64,000 bases of DNA, from the NCBI GenBank assembly GCA_020698575.1, contig CM036251.1, forward strand, positions 2,693,788 through 2,757,787, in the 5' to 3' direction. The notes below the pieces were generated by a model, which worked only from the letters and a program-made list of their open reading frames with translations, made no database searches and was not told the DNA's origin. This document shows, in pieces, positions 11,436 through 22,745 of this stretch (positions are counted from its first letter, which is position 1; each line of letters begins with the position of its first letter). Origin of the DNA: Bostrychus sinensis. Its lineage: Eukaryota > Chordata > Actinopteri > Gobiiformes > Eleotridae. The position numbers and the translations under genes are program-made.

Positions 11436-12013
11436 TAGGGTGACCACCTCAAACAGAACAAAAAGTGGGACAAGTTGTGTGATTTGGTGGGACACAGTGG
11501 GTCGAACTCGAGAAACTGGCCTGTGAGCTTTAATATTATACATTTCTAAACTTCATTTAGTTAAAGATACTTGCTGCTGCAGTTTAGAGCCCATGAAATA
11601 TTTGATGTGTTGTTTTCGTCCCCAAAGCACACATTTTGCAAAGGTATGTCTTTACTGAGACTCAATAAAAAAGTGGAATAGGAAAAAAAAAAAAAAAAAG
11701 AAAAATAATAATTATAAAAATGTATTCTCTCAGTGTCCATTTTCTTAATACACTCCAGTAGCACCAACACCAGCTCACAGCTCCACTGACAATATATTCA
11801 ACCAACAAATATTTATTCTATATTTTACACAAGGAAAAATACTCATCTTTTCTTGTTGTTCTTAACTTGCATCTCCACTGAACACCAAAAAAAAAAGTGG
11901 GACATTGTCTTAATCAGTGGGATGGGGGGACAAATGCATAAATGGCTGTGCAGTACAACCAAAAGCAGGACTGGTGGAGTACAACCAAAAGCAGGACAGG
12001 TGGTCACCTTATG
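11436..12013. mobile_element. Miniature DNA element, family M, copy 1, nested in L2
   Basis: Inverted ends GGGTGACCACCT (left) and AGGTGACCACCT (inverse of the right). It splits the L2 RT reading. Internal GTGGGAC blocks and the phrase GCACAACCAAAAG-like near the right end recur in 27905-28516. Target duplication may be only TA. Confidence 0.7.
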
Positions 12014-12399
12014 ACAGTGGAGAGACTGAAGAACAGGAGTGATATGAGCGTGTTTTGGAGCATTTGAAAGAAAGCATTTATTACCAACTGGAGCCTGCGG
12101 AGGAGGGGCTGACTGAGTCCAGAGTAGAGGGCGTTGCAATAGTCGATCCTCGAGCTGATGAAGGCATGGACAGCCTTTTCGAGGTCGGCCCGGGATAGGA
12201 AGGGCTTAACTTTAGTCAGCAATCTCACCACAGAGATAAACTTAAGGTCACTATCAAAGATTACCCCTGAGTTCATCACGGCTGGAGTGAACTGGGGGTT
12301 GAGGCGCTGAAGTTAGGAGTGCTGTGGGGTGAAAATGATGTACTCTTGTCTTTTTTTCATTTAAATGCACGACATTTTGTGAGAGCCACTGTTTTATTA

Positions 12400-12912
12400 C
12401 CGTATTTTCCGCACTATAGGGTGCACCGCATTATAAGGCGCATCCACTAGATGGCGCTGCGCTAAAGGGAATGTCAATAAAACAGTCAGATAAGTCAGTC
12501 AGTCAAACTTAATTAATAGAATACAAACCAGCGTTCTTACAACTCCCTCGCTGAAAACAATGTATTTCCAACTCCATTTGTCACAGTTCAAAGCTACATG
12601 AACAGCGTTCGAGCGCTCAGTTTTCTGTCCCCTCAATGTCGCAACTCTTCTACTGAGATGGAGCAAAGGCCGCGCCTCCTTGTTCTTTTGCGGCAGGATC
12701 CATAAACATGCCTATGGCACACATGAACAGCTGGGACTGGAATTCCCCTTTACCGTTTTTACCGCTGTCACTTCGGCGACGCCCCCTGAATACGGTAGCC
12801 ATAATTAACCAACATTGATCCATATATAAGGTGCATCGGATTATAAGGCGCACTGTCGGTTTTTGAGAAAATTAAAGGCTTTTAGGTGCGCCTTATAGTG
12901 CGGAAAATACGT
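12400..12912. mobile_element. TA-flanked miniature element (pogo/Tc1-mariner-like family P), copy 1, nested in L2
   Basis: TA lies on both sides (12398-12399, 12913-12914). Inverted ends CCGTATTTTCCGCACTATAG and ACGTATTTTCCGCACTATAA differ at one or two positions. Internal repeats of ATTATAAGGCGCA(C/T). A longer relative is at 17226-17994. Non-coding. Confidence 0.8.
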
Positions 12913-13531
12913 TACATGAAGGCAGGTGTGGAGGAGGTCCAGCACATTTCTGTCATTCAGCATCACAGGCGAGTAGATCTGAATGTCATCTGCATAGAAA
13001 AGGAAACTGATGTCGTGTGTGGAGAGAATCTGTCCAGGGAAAACAGAATGGGACCGAGAGTTGAGCCTTGGGGTACACCTGAGGAAAGAGGAGCTGCTGT
13101 GGAGGCAAAGTCACAGAGAATGTCCTGTCCTGCAGACCGACAGTGCTCAGAGAGGAGGACTGTGTGAGCTATGGTGCAGCTGTAAGATCTTTAACACCTG
13201 CACCACACAGATTTTAGCATCGAGGGCTGTGAGGATGTCCTTGTGCACCTTTAATAGTGCAGATTCAGTGCTGTGCCGAGACCTAAAGCCTGACTGAAAC
13301 TTCTCAGAAATAGCAGCTGGAGATGTGACTGTAGCTGGTACAGGACAAGTTTCTCTAAAACAGACCTAAACTCAATCTACAATCAGACATTTTCTTCGAC
13401 TTATTCTTGTTAGGGGCCTTTTAGAGACGCTCTTCACCTTCACGTGTGTGTGTCTGTGGACATTTAGAGACGCTCTTGTGTACTCTTTGTGCCAGACCTA
13501 AGCCAAGATAAATGGAGAAGGTTGTGTCAGG

Positions 13532-13809
13532 CAGTGTTAATTCTGATTTTTTTTTGTGCAAATTTAGTTTTAATTTTATTCTTTTGACTAAAATGCTATT
13601 TAGTTTTAGTCAAGATTTGATCTATTGCAGACTAAATCTACAATAGATCCTTTTGTTTTTATTAGTTGACAAAAATGTTAACGCATTTAGTCATAGTTTT
13701 AGTCCTCAATGATAACTTTTTATTTTGTTCTCATTTCATTTTCCGCCACAAAAATATGTTGTTGATGAAAGCTATGACAAAATATATTCATCAACAAAAT
13801 TAACAAGTG
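13532..13809. mobile_element. hAT-like miniature element with GTTTTAGTC-rich interior
   Basis: Ends CAGTGTTAATT (left) and AATTAACAAGTG (right) form an imperfect inverted repeat. The interior is TTTAGTTTTAGTC-like, matching a common fish miniature hAT pattern. No clean 8-bp target duplication survives. Confidence 0.55.
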
Positions 13810-13889
13810 TTTTCAAACCTGTCTCACCATTTCATATCATTAAAACTATAATTAATCTTTATATAAATAATTTATCCTCCCTGTGAGCC

Positions 13890-14110
13890 ACTTTCAGGCC
13901 CTCACCCACCAGTTGGGAACCACAGCCCTGAGCTTGGATTCATTTATTCACACAGAATGCAGTGAAAATTGGTGGCTGGAGCTCCTCAACCTGGTGTCAA
14001 TGCAATTTCCTGTGTTAGTATATGGCGCCATCTGGTGGACTGTAAGAGTAATATAACAAAACACAGTACAGCAGTGGTTCTCAAACCGTGGGACCAGCGC
14101 TGTTACAGGG
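13890..14110. repeat. hAT terminal-repeat remnants
   Basis: AGTTGGGAACCACAG (about 13910-13925) and CAGTGGTTCTCAAACCGTGG (14075-14094) are the classic inward and outward ends of hAT elements. They do not pair as one element here. Confidence 0.45.
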
Positions 14111-14190
14111 ACAACATCGAGTTGTACTCAAGAGTCCTGATTTTGTGTAATTTAGTCCTGCTCTTGGGGATTAAATTTGAAAACCAGACC

Positions 14191-15058
14191 TGGTTTAGTC
14201 CTAGTTTAGTCCTAGTTTAGTCCTGTCCTGGTCTAGTCCTAGTTTAGTCCTGCTTTAGTCCTGTCCTGGTCTAGTCCTAGTTTAGCCCTAGTTTAGTCCG
14301 AGTTTAGTCCTGTCCTGGTCTAGTCCTAGTCTAGTCCTAGTCTAGTCCTAGTTTAGTCCTAGTTTAGTCCTAGTCTAGTCCTAGTTTAGTCCTAGTTTAG
14401 TCCTGTCCTGGTCTAGTCCTAGTCTAGTCCTAGTCTAGTCCTAGTCTAGCCCTAGTCTAGTCCTAGTCTAGCCCTAGTTTAGTCCTAGTTTAGTCCTAGT
14501 TTAGTCCTAGTCTAGTCCTAGTTTAGTCCTAGTTTAGTCCTAGTCTAGTCCTAGTCTAGTCCTAGTTTAGTCCTAGTTTAGTCCTAGTCTAGTCCTAGTT
14601 TAGTCCTAGTTTAGTCCTAGTTTAGTCCTAGTCTAGTCCTAGTCTAGTCCTAGTCTAGTCCTAGTTTAGTCCTAGTCTAGTCCTAGTCTAGTCCTAGTCT
14701 AGTCCTAGTTTAGTCCTAGTCTAGTCCTAGTTTAGTCCTGTCCTGGTCTAGTCCTAGTCTAGTCCTAGTCTAGTCCTAGTCTAGCCCTAGTTTAGTCCTA
14801 GTTTAGCCCTAGTTTAGTCCTGTCCTGGTCTAGTCCTAGTCTAGTCCTAGTCTAGTCCTAGTTTAGTCCTAGTTTAGTCCGAGTTTGGTCCTGCTTTAGT
14901 CCTAGTTTAGTCCTAGTTTGGTCCAGTCCTGGTCTAGTCCTAGTTTAGTCCTGTCCTGGTCTAGTCCTAGTCTAGTCCTAGTTTAGTCGTAGTTTAGTCC
15001 GAGTTTGGTCCTGCTTTAGTCCTAGTCTAGTCCTAGTTTAGTCCTAGTTTAGTCCTGG
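14191..15058. repeat. 11-bp minisatellite, unit TAGTCCTAGTT/C, about 79 units
   Basis: Continuous array of TAGTCCTAGTT and TAGTCCTAGTC units with interspersed TAGTCCTGTCCTGG and TAGTCCTGCTT variants arranged as higher-order blocks. The reverse complement (AACTAGGACTA) is close to the AACCAGGACTA arrays at 48881-49395, 51186-51440 and 52015-52235. Confidence 0.95.
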
Positions 15059-15140
15059 TGGGGTCCAGGTTTATGCTGGGACATTCTCTGAAGAGCTTCT
15101 CATTTTTCTTTTGTCTAAACCAACACCAGATGCTGAAATA

Positions 15141-15324
15141 CATCATTATAAACATTATAACCATTATAACCATTATAAACATAACCATTATAAACATTAT
15201 AAACATAACCATTATAAACGTTATAAACATTATAAACATAACCATTATAAACATAACCATTATAAACATTATAAACGTTATAAACATTATAAACGTTACA
15301 TTATAAACTTTATAAACGTTACAT
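15141..15324. repeat. Tandem repeat, units CATTATAAA/CATAACCATTATAAA
   Basis: AT-rich array of ATAAACATT, ATAACCATT and ATAAACGTT units. The open frames in it are by-products. Confidence 0.9.
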
Positions 15325-16250
15325 CCGCAGGTCTCTGTTGGTGCTGCAGCTGGTCATGGTTGGTCCTGGCTCCAGATGAGATTTTCTTCGCTGCGCTGCT
15401 GTGAAGAGAGAGGAATGTTCCTCTGCATCACGAGATCCAACACAAACTGAAGACACACGGCTCAGGTCAGAGGTCAGAGGTCAGAGGTCGGCTGGTTCTC
15501 CACCTGCATTCTGTATGATTTTAACTCTCAGGTCTCCTTTAAATAAATCTGTTTTTTTTCCTCTGAAAGCCCTTTAGGTCATCTAAAAATATAAAACATG
15601 AAGAAAATTTGTTTGTGTGTGTTTTGCTCATTAACCCGTCGTCATCACAGACAGCAAAAGTGAATTCATTTTCATATTTTTAAATATTTTGTTTACATAA
15701 TTCCCAGACATTTGTAAATAAAACATGAATTATTTCCTATTTACAGATGCAAAGTGTTTTTGTTTGTGCAGGGATTTGCCCTAACACTGATTTAATACAT
15801 CTTTACTTTTTGTGCCATTCCAAAAAAAAAAAAAAAAAAAAAAAGGTCTGAAATTCACGTTCTCTCACTGTTATCACTGTTATCTAATGGAAATTATTTC
15901 CCACAATGCACTGAGATAATGTTGGATGTGGTGGTGATGTTTTTGTTTGTGTATTGTTTAGCCTCTGAGGAACTAACAGGATTTCACATTTCTGTATTGG
16001 AACGGCAGCAGAGGGAAAAGAAGTGATTTTAATGGGAGCCAATGGGACTTAAAAGACTGAGAGAGGAAGAGAGGGAGGTTTTTTGTCCAGGAAATTCAAT
16101 TGTTTGTTGTTTTTTTTCAGTTGTAATGCTGAAATTTCCACAGTGAATCCTCTGCATCCTCTTCTCTCACTGCAACTAACTTCACGTCCTCTCTGGTCTT
16201 CCTCTGGGCCTCCTGTCTCCTGTCAGCTCTGTCCTCCTCCTCCTCTCCTC
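15325..16250. other. No recognised feature; contains a 23-A run
   Basis: A poly(A) run at 15822-15844 may be the tail of an unrecognised retroposed fragment. Otherwise no coding or repeat signal is seen. Confidence 0.4.
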
Positions 16251-16337
16251 CAGGTCGGTCTTTGTGTCCCAGGTCGGTCTTTGTGTCCCAGGTCGGTCTT
16301 TGTGTCCCAGGTCGGTCTTTGTGTCCCAGGTCGGTCT
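16251..16337. repeat. 19-bp minisatellite, unit CAGGTCGGTCTTTGTGTCC
   Basis: Four nearly perfect units plus a partial fifth. Confidence 0.95.
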
Positions 16338-16541
16338 CGTGTGTGAACTTCATTGTTTGTGAGTCACGAGGGTCCACACTTCATCAAACCGAGCTCATCG
16401 ATTCTCCTCCGTCAGCAGCTCCGACCATGTGCTGCCTTCACATCCACATCACAGCCCGGGACATCTGAGGTCTCCTGCCTTTGCCTTTTCATTTAGATCT
16501 GGATTTAAACACAGGACGTCCCAAGTCTGGCCCTGGGGCTG

Positions 16542-17018
16542 AAGGTCCCATTTTCTGCTAACTTTCCTCTCTTTAACCCTGTTCGAACGTCGTCTCCTCC
16601 TCAGAAACAGCCCTGCAGTAGTATTCTGTTTGAGTAATCCTGTATGCTGAGGCACTGCCCTTCTCCAGAGCTGAAAACGCTCGGTCTCACAGCTCTACGT
16701 AGACACGGTGAAACCAGGAAGTGCTCCTAAAGCCCAGACACTGTCACCGGACTCGTTCTGATCATTTCAGCCTCAAACCTCCGTCACTACGCAGCATCAG
16801 CTCAGAAATCTATCTGTTAGCATCATGTTGCTAGCAGCCGTGTGCTCATTAGCCATTTTATGCTCTGTCTAGTCCCCACCGTTGCCAGCAGGGGGCGTTC
16901 TTCCAAGCGTTCTCTGCAAAGTCACAGTAACAGCTCCCCAAAAGAAGAGGTTTTCCACAGATACATTATTTTAAGTTATAAAACCAGAGCAGAAAAAAGC
17001 AGAATATCAGACCTTTAT
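16542..17018. mobile_element. Family R1 element, copy b
   Basis: Left end AAGGTCCCATTTTCTGCTAA, right end GCAGAATATCAGACCTTT. It shares TTTGAGTAATCCTGTATGCT and GAAAACGCTCGGTCTCACAG with the inverted copy at 30441-31332. Confidence 0.65.
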
Positions 17019-17225
17019 AATTGTTTTTAGCACTGAAAATGTGACTTAATGTGCTTTGTGTAAAATGTTGGAGTGGTCAGTACCATCGGAGGAATAATGA
17101 ACATCACTTTTGCTGTGGCTGCTGCTAACTATTTCATTTTTAGACCAAAGAAATACAAGAGAGGTTATAGAAACTACACTGTAAACTAAATCTATTTACA
17201 TATGTGCTATGTTTGAATGGCAGTA

Positions 17226-17994
17226 CCGTATTTTCCGCACTGTAAGGCGCATCGGATTATAAGGCGCACCTTCAATGAATGGCCTATTTTAAAACTGTTT
17301 TCATATATAGGGCGCACCGCATTATAAGGCGCATCCACTAGATGCTAATTTGATATCAAATTGTAATAAAAAATGTCAGGAATGTCAGGAATGTTTACAC
17401 AGGTGTTGGAAAGAATGTTAGGAATGTTTATTTCTTTATTGTTTACACAGGCGTTGACCCCTTCCCCCCTTATTTTCTGATGGCTAAACTAATGAAACAC
17501 TTAAATATAGAGCAGGACTAATGTAGAATAAAATAAAGAAGGGAAAAACAAATTATTTCGTTTGTATTAGTTTAAATCTAAACCGAGTAGTTAGTAGTGT
17601 AGTATGCCATAGTTTGTAAAGGTGTACCAAGGTAAACAGGTATAGAACTAGATTTAAAGAAAAAGCTGAGCGTATGGCTGATGTTGTAACAAAACAGTAC
17701 ATTAGTTTGTAAGGTGTTGGGAAAGTCGATGTAAAGAGATATACAAACCTAGAAAGAAAAGATAGAAGAAAAAAGGGGTTATTTTGATAGTGTGTCACTG
17801 ATTGTAGCAGTGTTAACGACTATAGAGCCAGCTTTGCTTTTAAAACCTGTCACTTCGGCGACGCCCCCTGAATACGGTAGCCATAATTAACCAACATTGA
17901 TCCATATATAAGGCGCATCGGATTATAAGGCGCACTGCCGGTTTTTGAGAAAATTAAAGGCTTTTAGGTGCGCCTTATAGTGCGGAAAATACGG
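17226..17994. mobile_element. TA-flanked miniature element, family P, copy 2
   Basis: Perfect 16-bp inverted ends CCGTATTTTCCGCACT and TA on both sides (17224-17225, 17995-17996). It shares about 150 bp at its right end almost exactly with 12400-12912 (CACTTCGGCGACGCCCCCTG onward) but has a different, longer interior. Non-autonomous. Confidence 0.85.
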
Positions 17995-17996
17995 TA

Positions 17997-19399
17997 ATTG
18001 TATTCTTGGATATGTACGGTGTATGAATTAATACTGACATAAAAAGGTCTGTCGGGTTTTGCCAGGACCACAAAGACAGAAAAATGACTCAAGAGATGTT
18101 TTTCTGCAGACCTTGGTTATGAGTTACTGTTGCCCTTCTCTCATCTGACCTCTGACCTCTTGCATGAACAATTCACCTACACTCAGCATCTTAAAATAGT
18201 CGCTTGTGTTAACCATTCACTCTCACATTGGTTCACTCTGCAGCAGAGCGTCCAGTTCTCTGTGTTTGCACCGAGCCTGCTCTGTCACAGCACACAGCGA
18301 GAAATCAAGGATGCTAGCGCAGTTTTTCAGCTCCTAAATGTTAGATACAGTTCTCAATTTTTTTTATTTGATGACAATTGACCTCATTCACACAGATCTG
18401 ATCAAAAACACTGCACTGAAATAATTGTATGGTAGAATGGAGTGCGAACCTGCGGCGACAACGTATTTCTCACAACAGCCTATCTGTCTATATCTACAGT
18501 AGATAAAAGCAACATAAAACAGAAGTTCAGACAAAAGCTTTTGTAGCCTGTAGTGTTTTCTGGAGCCTCCATTCACAGCCCAGTGATGAGACTGAAGGAC
18601 CAGAGACCAGAGCAGAGCGGGGTCCACTGGACACTGGGGAACCACTACCAGATCTGGTAGTGGTTCTGATCAGAATAAACCAAAAACTAATGACCAAAAA
18701 GTTGGATTAACGCTCTGGTCTGTAAAGCAGCAGCTTATGTTTAAAGGAGTTAAAGACTTGGTAAAATAAATAATGTTTGGTCCTGAATTTTGGAGAAAAG
18801 TAAAATCATTTTTTTTACTATAATGTAGTAGGAGCTATTTTTTTTTATCTAAAAGCACCAGAATACAGGAAATTACAGCCCTTGCTTTATAATCACTTTA
18901 ATAAAACTTTGCTATTACATTCATCAGTGGCACAAATCAGGAAGCAACACGTGTTTCTGTTTTTCATGGTGTCGTGTTTGCTGTTAAGGGGCCACAAGCT
19001 AAATCTGGTTCAGAGCCACTAAAAGCCCTAGCCCTGTGCATTTGGACAAAAGTGGGAGGAAGAGACGAGAACCCATTTTGCAATAAAGGTTTGAAATGTT
19101 TGAGTTAATTTCCCAGCTCTGATCACACGCACAGACAGAAGCTGTTGTTCCTGCAGCGTCACAGCTCCGGAGAAACCCAGCGTGGAGAAAGGACCGCATC
19201 ATCCACAATGGGACAGTGTGACATAGAGAACATAGAGAACATACTGATCTGATGTGGGACTGACGTGAGAGGAACGTGAGAGGAATGTGAGCAGCAGAGG
19301 AATGGCGTCGAGCAGAATCTGTGACGATGAATGGATTAAAGCTGAGCATCTTCCTTTGTGGCCCCACGCTTTTCCAATAATCACCCAACCCAAGCCCCT
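17997..19399. other. No recognised feature
   Basis: About 1.4 kb of ordinary intergenic-looking sequence. Short open frames lack splice context or recognisable motifs. Confidence 0.4.
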
Positions 19400-19496
19400 G
19401 ACCCTAGTGATGGATCGGTCGTGAACGAGTCGGTGCAAAGAGTCAGCTCTGTCAAGTGAACGGTGAGAGCCGCTCCCATCTGTGAGCTGTTTTTTT
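19400..19496. mobile_element. Terminal remnant of a second hAT-type miniature element
   Basis: Contains GTGATGGATCGGTCGTGAAC and GAGAGCCGCTC, similar to the GAGCCGTTCAAAAGATTC / GTTCATGAACATCACATCTC block near 39918-39990. It is interrupted on the right by the element at 19497. Confidence 0.45.
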
Positions 19497-19821
19497 AAAG
19501 GATCTCCAACCTTTCTGGATTTGAGGGCTACCCAAAAGATGAGAATTTATACTGAGGGCTACTCGTGCAAAATAATCCTCTATATTAAAGTCTTGACATG
19601 CCTTTCAAATGACACTAGGACTGTTTGCTTTGCATTAATGATAATGTTTATAAAAATAAACTTGTAATTAAACATAAAAACAAGTTTAAAAAAAATTAAA
19701 TTAAAATTAAAATTATGACTAAAACACTGCAGTAGTCCCTGTTCATAAATATCCCTCGCAGGCACCTCACAAGCTCCAGAAGGCTACTTGGTGCTCGCGG
19801 GCACCTCGTTGGTGACCCCTG
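19497..19821 (+). mobile_element. Miniature hAT element, copy 1 (inverted relative of 57220-57492)
   Basis: Its reverse complement aligns with 57220-57492 along the length (blocks GATCTCCAACCTTTCTGGAT, CTTTCAAATGACACTAGGA, CATTAATGATAATGTTTATA, TTGGTGACCCCTGA). The right end CCCCTG is intact. The left end is decayed (AAAGGATCTCC in place of CAGGGGTCTCC), and no target duplication can be seen. Confidence 0.75.
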
Positions 19822-20216
19822 ATCTTTTCAAAAACACGACAGATAAAAACTTCCTCCACACCAATCTGCCCTGAAAAATAAAAGTTAAATATTACAGTTA
19901 CATACTTATTTATTTTTTATTAGGTTGAATATTTATGATAGCTTTTTGTTAGGGTTGTGTTTAAATTAAAAAGGTCAAAATGTGTCCTTTTTTATGCTTA
20001 ATTATAGTTGTGTTTATGTGCTGTGTGTAGTAGAGTGGTTCTGTGACTAAGTCAGTTCATTGGGGAGTTTCAAAGCATCGGAAATTTTGAATTCTTCATT
20101 ACAATCCATGTATTTATATGTATGAGTACACAACACAACTCATTTGTCAAAACTGCTCTACATTTAGCTGAAATATAAAAAATATAGGAGGTAAAATGAA
20201 GAGCCATTAGCAATTA
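19822..20216. other. AT-rich spacer, no recognised feature
   Basis: Nothing recognisable on either strand. Confidence 0.4.
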
Positions 20217-20220
20217 TTAA

Positions 20221-20954
20221 AGTTACACTGTGTAACTTTTCTCCTAAATATGTGGGGCATACTGACTTGTTTTTGTGATTTTTTGAGCGATTATAAGGCC
20301 TGAGGTGCGATCTGTTGCTCCGAGCGGGGCTTCTGTACTGAGAAACCGCCCTCGCAACTTGGCCGGGAGCGCTCCGCTGTTCAGGAAAAGTCACGTGACA
20401 GGGAACGACTTGAGGCGCAGTATAACCAGGAAGCTACTTTTAGCGTTGTTATTTTCGCCAGTTCGTCAGGGCCGAAGGACACAAGAAGATGAAGACAATG
20501 TCAGACGAGGCAAGAAAAAGAAAATGTGAAAGGGACCGCACCAGATCGCAGACAAGAGTCAACATCGGACAGACTTTTGCTCGCTGGCGTCAGATGAGAG
20601 ACAGAGAAGGCTGCAAATCGGATCACGTTTTTGCTTCTTTATTGTTGGGCAGGTAAATTAGCCTCTTTATTTTTTCTTTAGAACGTGCTTTTTCATACAG
20701 TTATTAGTTGTTTTTACTGCGACCATTGCGCGATATTTGTTGATAAGCTAACGCTAGCGCTAACTCTATAGAAGATCCAGTCCAAACTTCCAAAGGTAGC
20801 AGCAGGTCAACTAAAGTTGAAACAATGATGGAAATAGACGCACGCTCGCACAGTTTCAGAAGGAGGAGGGGCCCTAGTGTTTACGTTTTGTGACGATGCA
20901 GTGGCACCTGTGGCCTCTAGAGGCGCAAGACCGGGAATCTTACACAGTGTAACT
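20221..20954 (+). mobile_element. TTAA-flanked element carrying a small ORF, family TTAA-3, copy 1
   Basis: TTAA at 20217-20220 and 20955-20958. Ends AGTTACACTGTGTAA and its inverse TTACACAGTGTAACT. The left end is itself a near palindrome (AAAGTTACACTGTGTAACTTT). It is almost identical to 61361-62091 (a handful of substitutions and small indels over 730 bp), so amplification was recent. TTAA and these ends fit Kolobok- or piggyBac-type transposition; which one cannot be settled by eye. It encodes no recognisable transposase but contains the ORF at 20489-20656. Confidence 0.85.
20489..20656 (+). CDS. 55-codon conserved basic ORF inside the TTAA-3 element, copy 1
   Basis: ATG at 20489, stop TAA at 20654-20656. 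The product begins MKTMSDEARKRKCERDRTRS and continues with a Trp/Arg-rich segment (ARWRQMRDREG) and a hydrophobic end (FASLLLGR). It is rich in Lys and Arg, so a nucleic-acid-binding N-terminal piece is plausible. The stop overlaps a good splice-donor consensus (AG|GTAAAT at 20652-20657), so this may be the first exon of a longer product, captured or ancestral. The copy at 61629-61796 differs at two bases, both third-position synonymous Ser codons. The N-terminal style resembles short predicted proteins common in teleosts, but no function can be assigned. Confidence 0.5.
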   Translation: MKTMSDEARKRKCERDRTRSQTRVNIGQTFARWRQMRDREGCKSDHVFASLLLGR

Positions 20955-20958
20955 TTAA

Positions 20959-22286
20959 ACAAATTACAAAGAAATGGCAAAAAACAGACAATCTTATTAA
21001 ATCAAAATGGAGGGAATTAGTGAATAAAATATATAAAATGGAAAATATAACTATGAAACTTCAAAATCAAGTTCAGGATTTTTGTAAACAGATGGGAAAT
21101 CTGGAAAGACTTTTGGAATGGCCGGTGTGTGAATGGAAATGAAAAGTAATGTAGTACAGGTAATTCCCTGTGTGTTTTTTTTCTCATAATTATACATGTG
21201 ATATTTAACATGAATTATCACTTTAATAAAAGAAAAAAAAACAGTGGATTATTGCAGCTCTGTGGCTGCAGACGAGAAGCTATCACCTGTACAGCTGAGG
21301 TAAGCTAACTGTAGCAATTTAAGAGCTTTTTATTCATGAATACAACCTGACAGAAGTGAAAAAAAGGTGTTTCTAACTGGTTTCATTCAGACGTCTTGTG
21401 TTCAGTTTAAAGTCCTGTCATGGTCCCGGTGTTCTCCTCCGAAACTCGCAAAGCATTCTGGTCTATACTGCCCTCTAGTGACCATCGATGTCCACTACTT
21501 TTCGAAATGCACTGCGGGAAATTTTACAAAATGACGTGACCATTTCATAGTGCACCACAGAGGGATTAGGGAAGACGTTCGGACACAGCCTATGTTCAGG
21601 ACAAAATGGGAAATCAGGAATCATACAGAACGCTCAGAACATCCAGGCAAAGAAGGAACTATTCTCTACTCGGCCTGGGCAATGAGTAGAATGCTTAAAG
21701 GCAACCAGGCAAAGTAGAGAATCATCTGCTTTTCTGACAAAATATCACTGAACACAGCAATCTTATTCTTATAATTATAATGTTTAGATATTTTTGAGCT
21801 GGTGGCACAGATGCAGTTTGCCTTGTGGTGTACTCTTTTTTCTGACACAAATTCAATCAAAACCAAGCAGTGCTAAAGAAAAAACTTGATTAACAAATGG
21901 CACCTCTAATTTGTTAAAATAGGAATACATCTAATATTTACAGTTACTGTAACTACTGTACATTTTGCCCCAAACGTGATGAGAGCTGGCATTCTAAAAT
22001 TAGCCTTCCCTAAACCCTTCAACCCTAATCTTAACCATAATCCTAACTTTAACCCTAATCACAGCCCTAAACCCTAACATTGGAGATTAAAAAGACACTT
22101 TAGTCATAAAACTGGGTTATAATTTTGAATCTTAGTGGCCTGACCACACAGCCTCTCCTACACGCAGCAAACCTTTTCTCCTTGGTTGATTTGAAACTGG
22201 CCTCTCACACTTTATCATCTGCGTGTCTTACAAATGCAGAAGCTAAACTCCAATCAAAAATAACCAACATGGCAGCAGAGTGAATG
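20959..22286. other. No recognised feature; short CCCTAA-like patch
   Basis: Mostly AT-rich spacer. At 22010-22078 there is degenerate repetition of AACCCTAATC/CCTAAACCCTAAC, resembling a decayed interstitial telomere-like or simple repeat. Confidence 0.4.
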
Positions 22287-22560
22287 CAATAACTTCTCTG
22301 AGCCCATTAACAGCGTTTAGGTCTTTCCTTGGTCTCCTGTTGGTTCTGCTGAAGTCCTCGTTGTTGTTAAGTCCTCTGTGGGATTTTTGCCTTTGTCCTG
22401 TTTCCATTTTAACAACAGTAAAGTCCCTCTGACGTCCCACGTAACCACCACATTCAAACAAACCCACTTTTTCTTTCACAAGTCTGTGTACAACTGGCTT
22501 CTGCTGCTGTCCCTGTTCACAAATAAGGACAGAGCTGCTCACAATACACAGGATTCTGGA
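22287..22560 (-). mobile_element. Dispersed repeat X, copy 1
   Basis: Its reverse complement matches 60165-60437 (blocks CAGCTCTGTCCTTATTTGTG, CAGCAGAAGCCAGTTGTACA, GGGACTTTACTGTTGTTAAA, CAGCAGAACCAACAGGAGAC). A third small piece is at 22985-23045. Class unknown. An open frame across it is not preserved between the copies. Confidence 0.6.
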
Positions 22561-22684
22561 GTTTTATGGCAAAACTGGCAACAATTCTTTGTAAGTGTGA
22601 TGTTTGTTTTGGTCACACCCTTTGTTTCTCTGATTAGTTACTCTGTCATTGAATTTTCCAACCTTAGAAATTAAACTCAAGCAA

Positions 22685-22735
22685 ATAAGAATAAGAATAC
22701 CTTTATTAGTCCCTCAGTGGGGAAATTGCAAGAAT
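22685..22735 (-). repeat. Non-LTR retrotransposon tail fragment
   Basis: AATAAGAATAAGAATACCTT followed by TATTAGTCCCTCAGTGGGGA is a familiar antisense LINE 3' tail in fish. Confidence 0.5.
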
Positions 22736-22745
22736 TTGGAGAAGC

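Larger units (their letters stand above)
10990..13375 (-). mobile_element. L2-like LINE ORF2 (reverse transcriptase) remnant with two nested elements
   Basis: Lies antisense, with its 3' tail at the left (TCAAATCAAACTTTATTTCT). Read on the minus strand from right to left the RT motifs appear in order: QSGFRSRHSTESALL (about 13300-13255), GVPQGSTLGPILF (about 13075-13035), FLFYADDIQIYSP with the catalytic YADD codons at 12985-12996, SRIDYCNALYSGL (about 12155-12115), and finally LHWLPVRFRVEFKVLLFVFKCL near 11400. Frameshifts and stops are present and the 5' part is gone. Two miniature elements (11436-12013 and 12400-12912) interrupt it. Once they are removed the RT reading is close to continuous. 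Confidence 0.85.

Noticed and set aside
16251..16337. CRISPR-like regular repeats
   Set aside because: Units are directly adjacent, with no spacers. An ordinary minisatellite in a vertebrate genome.
19199..19438. Antisense open frames near 19.0-19.4 kb
   Set aside because: Overlapping frames without motif. The right part is an hAT-terminal remnant.
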